Source: Mangifera indica (Eukaryota; Streptophyta; Magnoliopsida; Sapindales; Anacardiaceae). From it: a stretch of 64,000 bases of DNA. Made by a program: the position numbers and the translations under genes. The notes beneath the pieces were generated by a model. That model searched no databases and was not told where the DNA came from. It saw only the letters and a program-made list of their open reading frames with translations. Every line of letters begins with the position of its first letter. The stretch's first letter is position 1. This document shows, piece after piece, positions 63,908 through 64,000 of the stretch. The DNA lies in the NCBI RefSeq assembly GCF_011075055.1, contig NC_058146.1:3348001-3412000 (forward strand), read 5' to 3'.

Positions 63908-64000
63908 TTAGCAACCAGCTCCAATATTTCTAGGAATCCACAGAGTCATATCAGGCGGCTGAGTGCCATCCTCGGTAATTCGCACACTGTGGAATGACCA
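63908..64000 (-). CDS. Unrecognised gene, C-terminal fragment
   Basis: A minus-strand frame enters from the right edge and ends at TAA (63910-63908). Its 30 residues end SVRITEDGTQPPDMTLWIPR then NIGAGC, with balanced composition that looks like real protein, unlike the AT-driven frames elsewhere. I do not recognise the family. Alternatives are a chance frame or an internal exon of a gene whose stop I have misread. Confidence 0.4.
   Translation of the reverse strand, partial: WSFHSVRITEDGTQPPDMTLWIPRNIGAGC

Overview
The window looks like nuclear DNA of a eudicot plant. The genes are split by GT-AG introns, the intergenic DNA is very AT-rich and full of small inverted-repeat elements, and every recognisable protein belongs to a plant family. 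I could not fix the species. All identifications come from reading motifs by eye; no search was run.

Layout, left to right: a shugoshin gene (minus, 3054-5842); a pectate lyase of the PMR6/PLL13 type with a predicted GPI-anchor tail (plus, 10290-16259); a PP2A B'/B56 regulatory subunit (minus, 17350-19944); a tRNA-Lys(UUU) (minus, 22124-22195); a decayed Ty1/copia fragment (about 22.5-23.3 kb); a nodulin-like/NFD4-like MFS transporter broken by a one-base frameshift (plus, 23645-25380); a decayed RZ-1 type RRM/zinc-knuckle RNA-binding pseudogene (minus, 27042-29525); an ACT-repeat protein of the ACR9/ACR10 type (minus, 30829-34290); a repeat-rich 8.9 kb gap with a 2.2 kb tandem duplication and a clean MITE insertion; an RD19-type papain-like cysteine protease with a premature stop (minus, 43257-45160); a small Gag1-like clamp (DUF4050) protein (plus, 48681-50658); the ESCRT-III subunit VPS24/CHMP3 (plus, 51530-54075); a serine carboxypeptidase-like protein of the SCPL47-49 type (plus, 55430-58632); a BORCS8/MEF2BNB-domain protein (plus, 62260-63084); and the 3' end of an unrecognised minus-strand gene at the right edge.

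The genes do not form one pathway. They cover chromosome cohesion, cell-wall pectin, phosphatase signalling, membrane transport, vacuolar proteolysis, endosomal sorting and lysosome-type positioning. From memory, PMR6, a B' subunit and an RD19-like protease are consecutive loci in Arabidopsis, and VPS24 and an SCPL gene are neighbours there, so part of the order looks like old conserved synteny.

The most useful second-look items are: three differently damaged genes (a single stop codon, a single-base frameshift, and a multiply mutated pseudogene whose stops fall at arginine positions); a Mutator-like MITE with a 10-bp target duplication whose empty site is preserved in the sister copy of a tandem duplication; a hAT-like MITE with perfect 14-bp ends; an exact 298-bp tandem duplication over the probable promoter/first exon of the BORCS8-like gene; two GC-AG introns; and a repeated SGO C-terminal motif with one copy sliding into an intron. 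I saw no CRISPR array, operon or clearly new multi-gene system.
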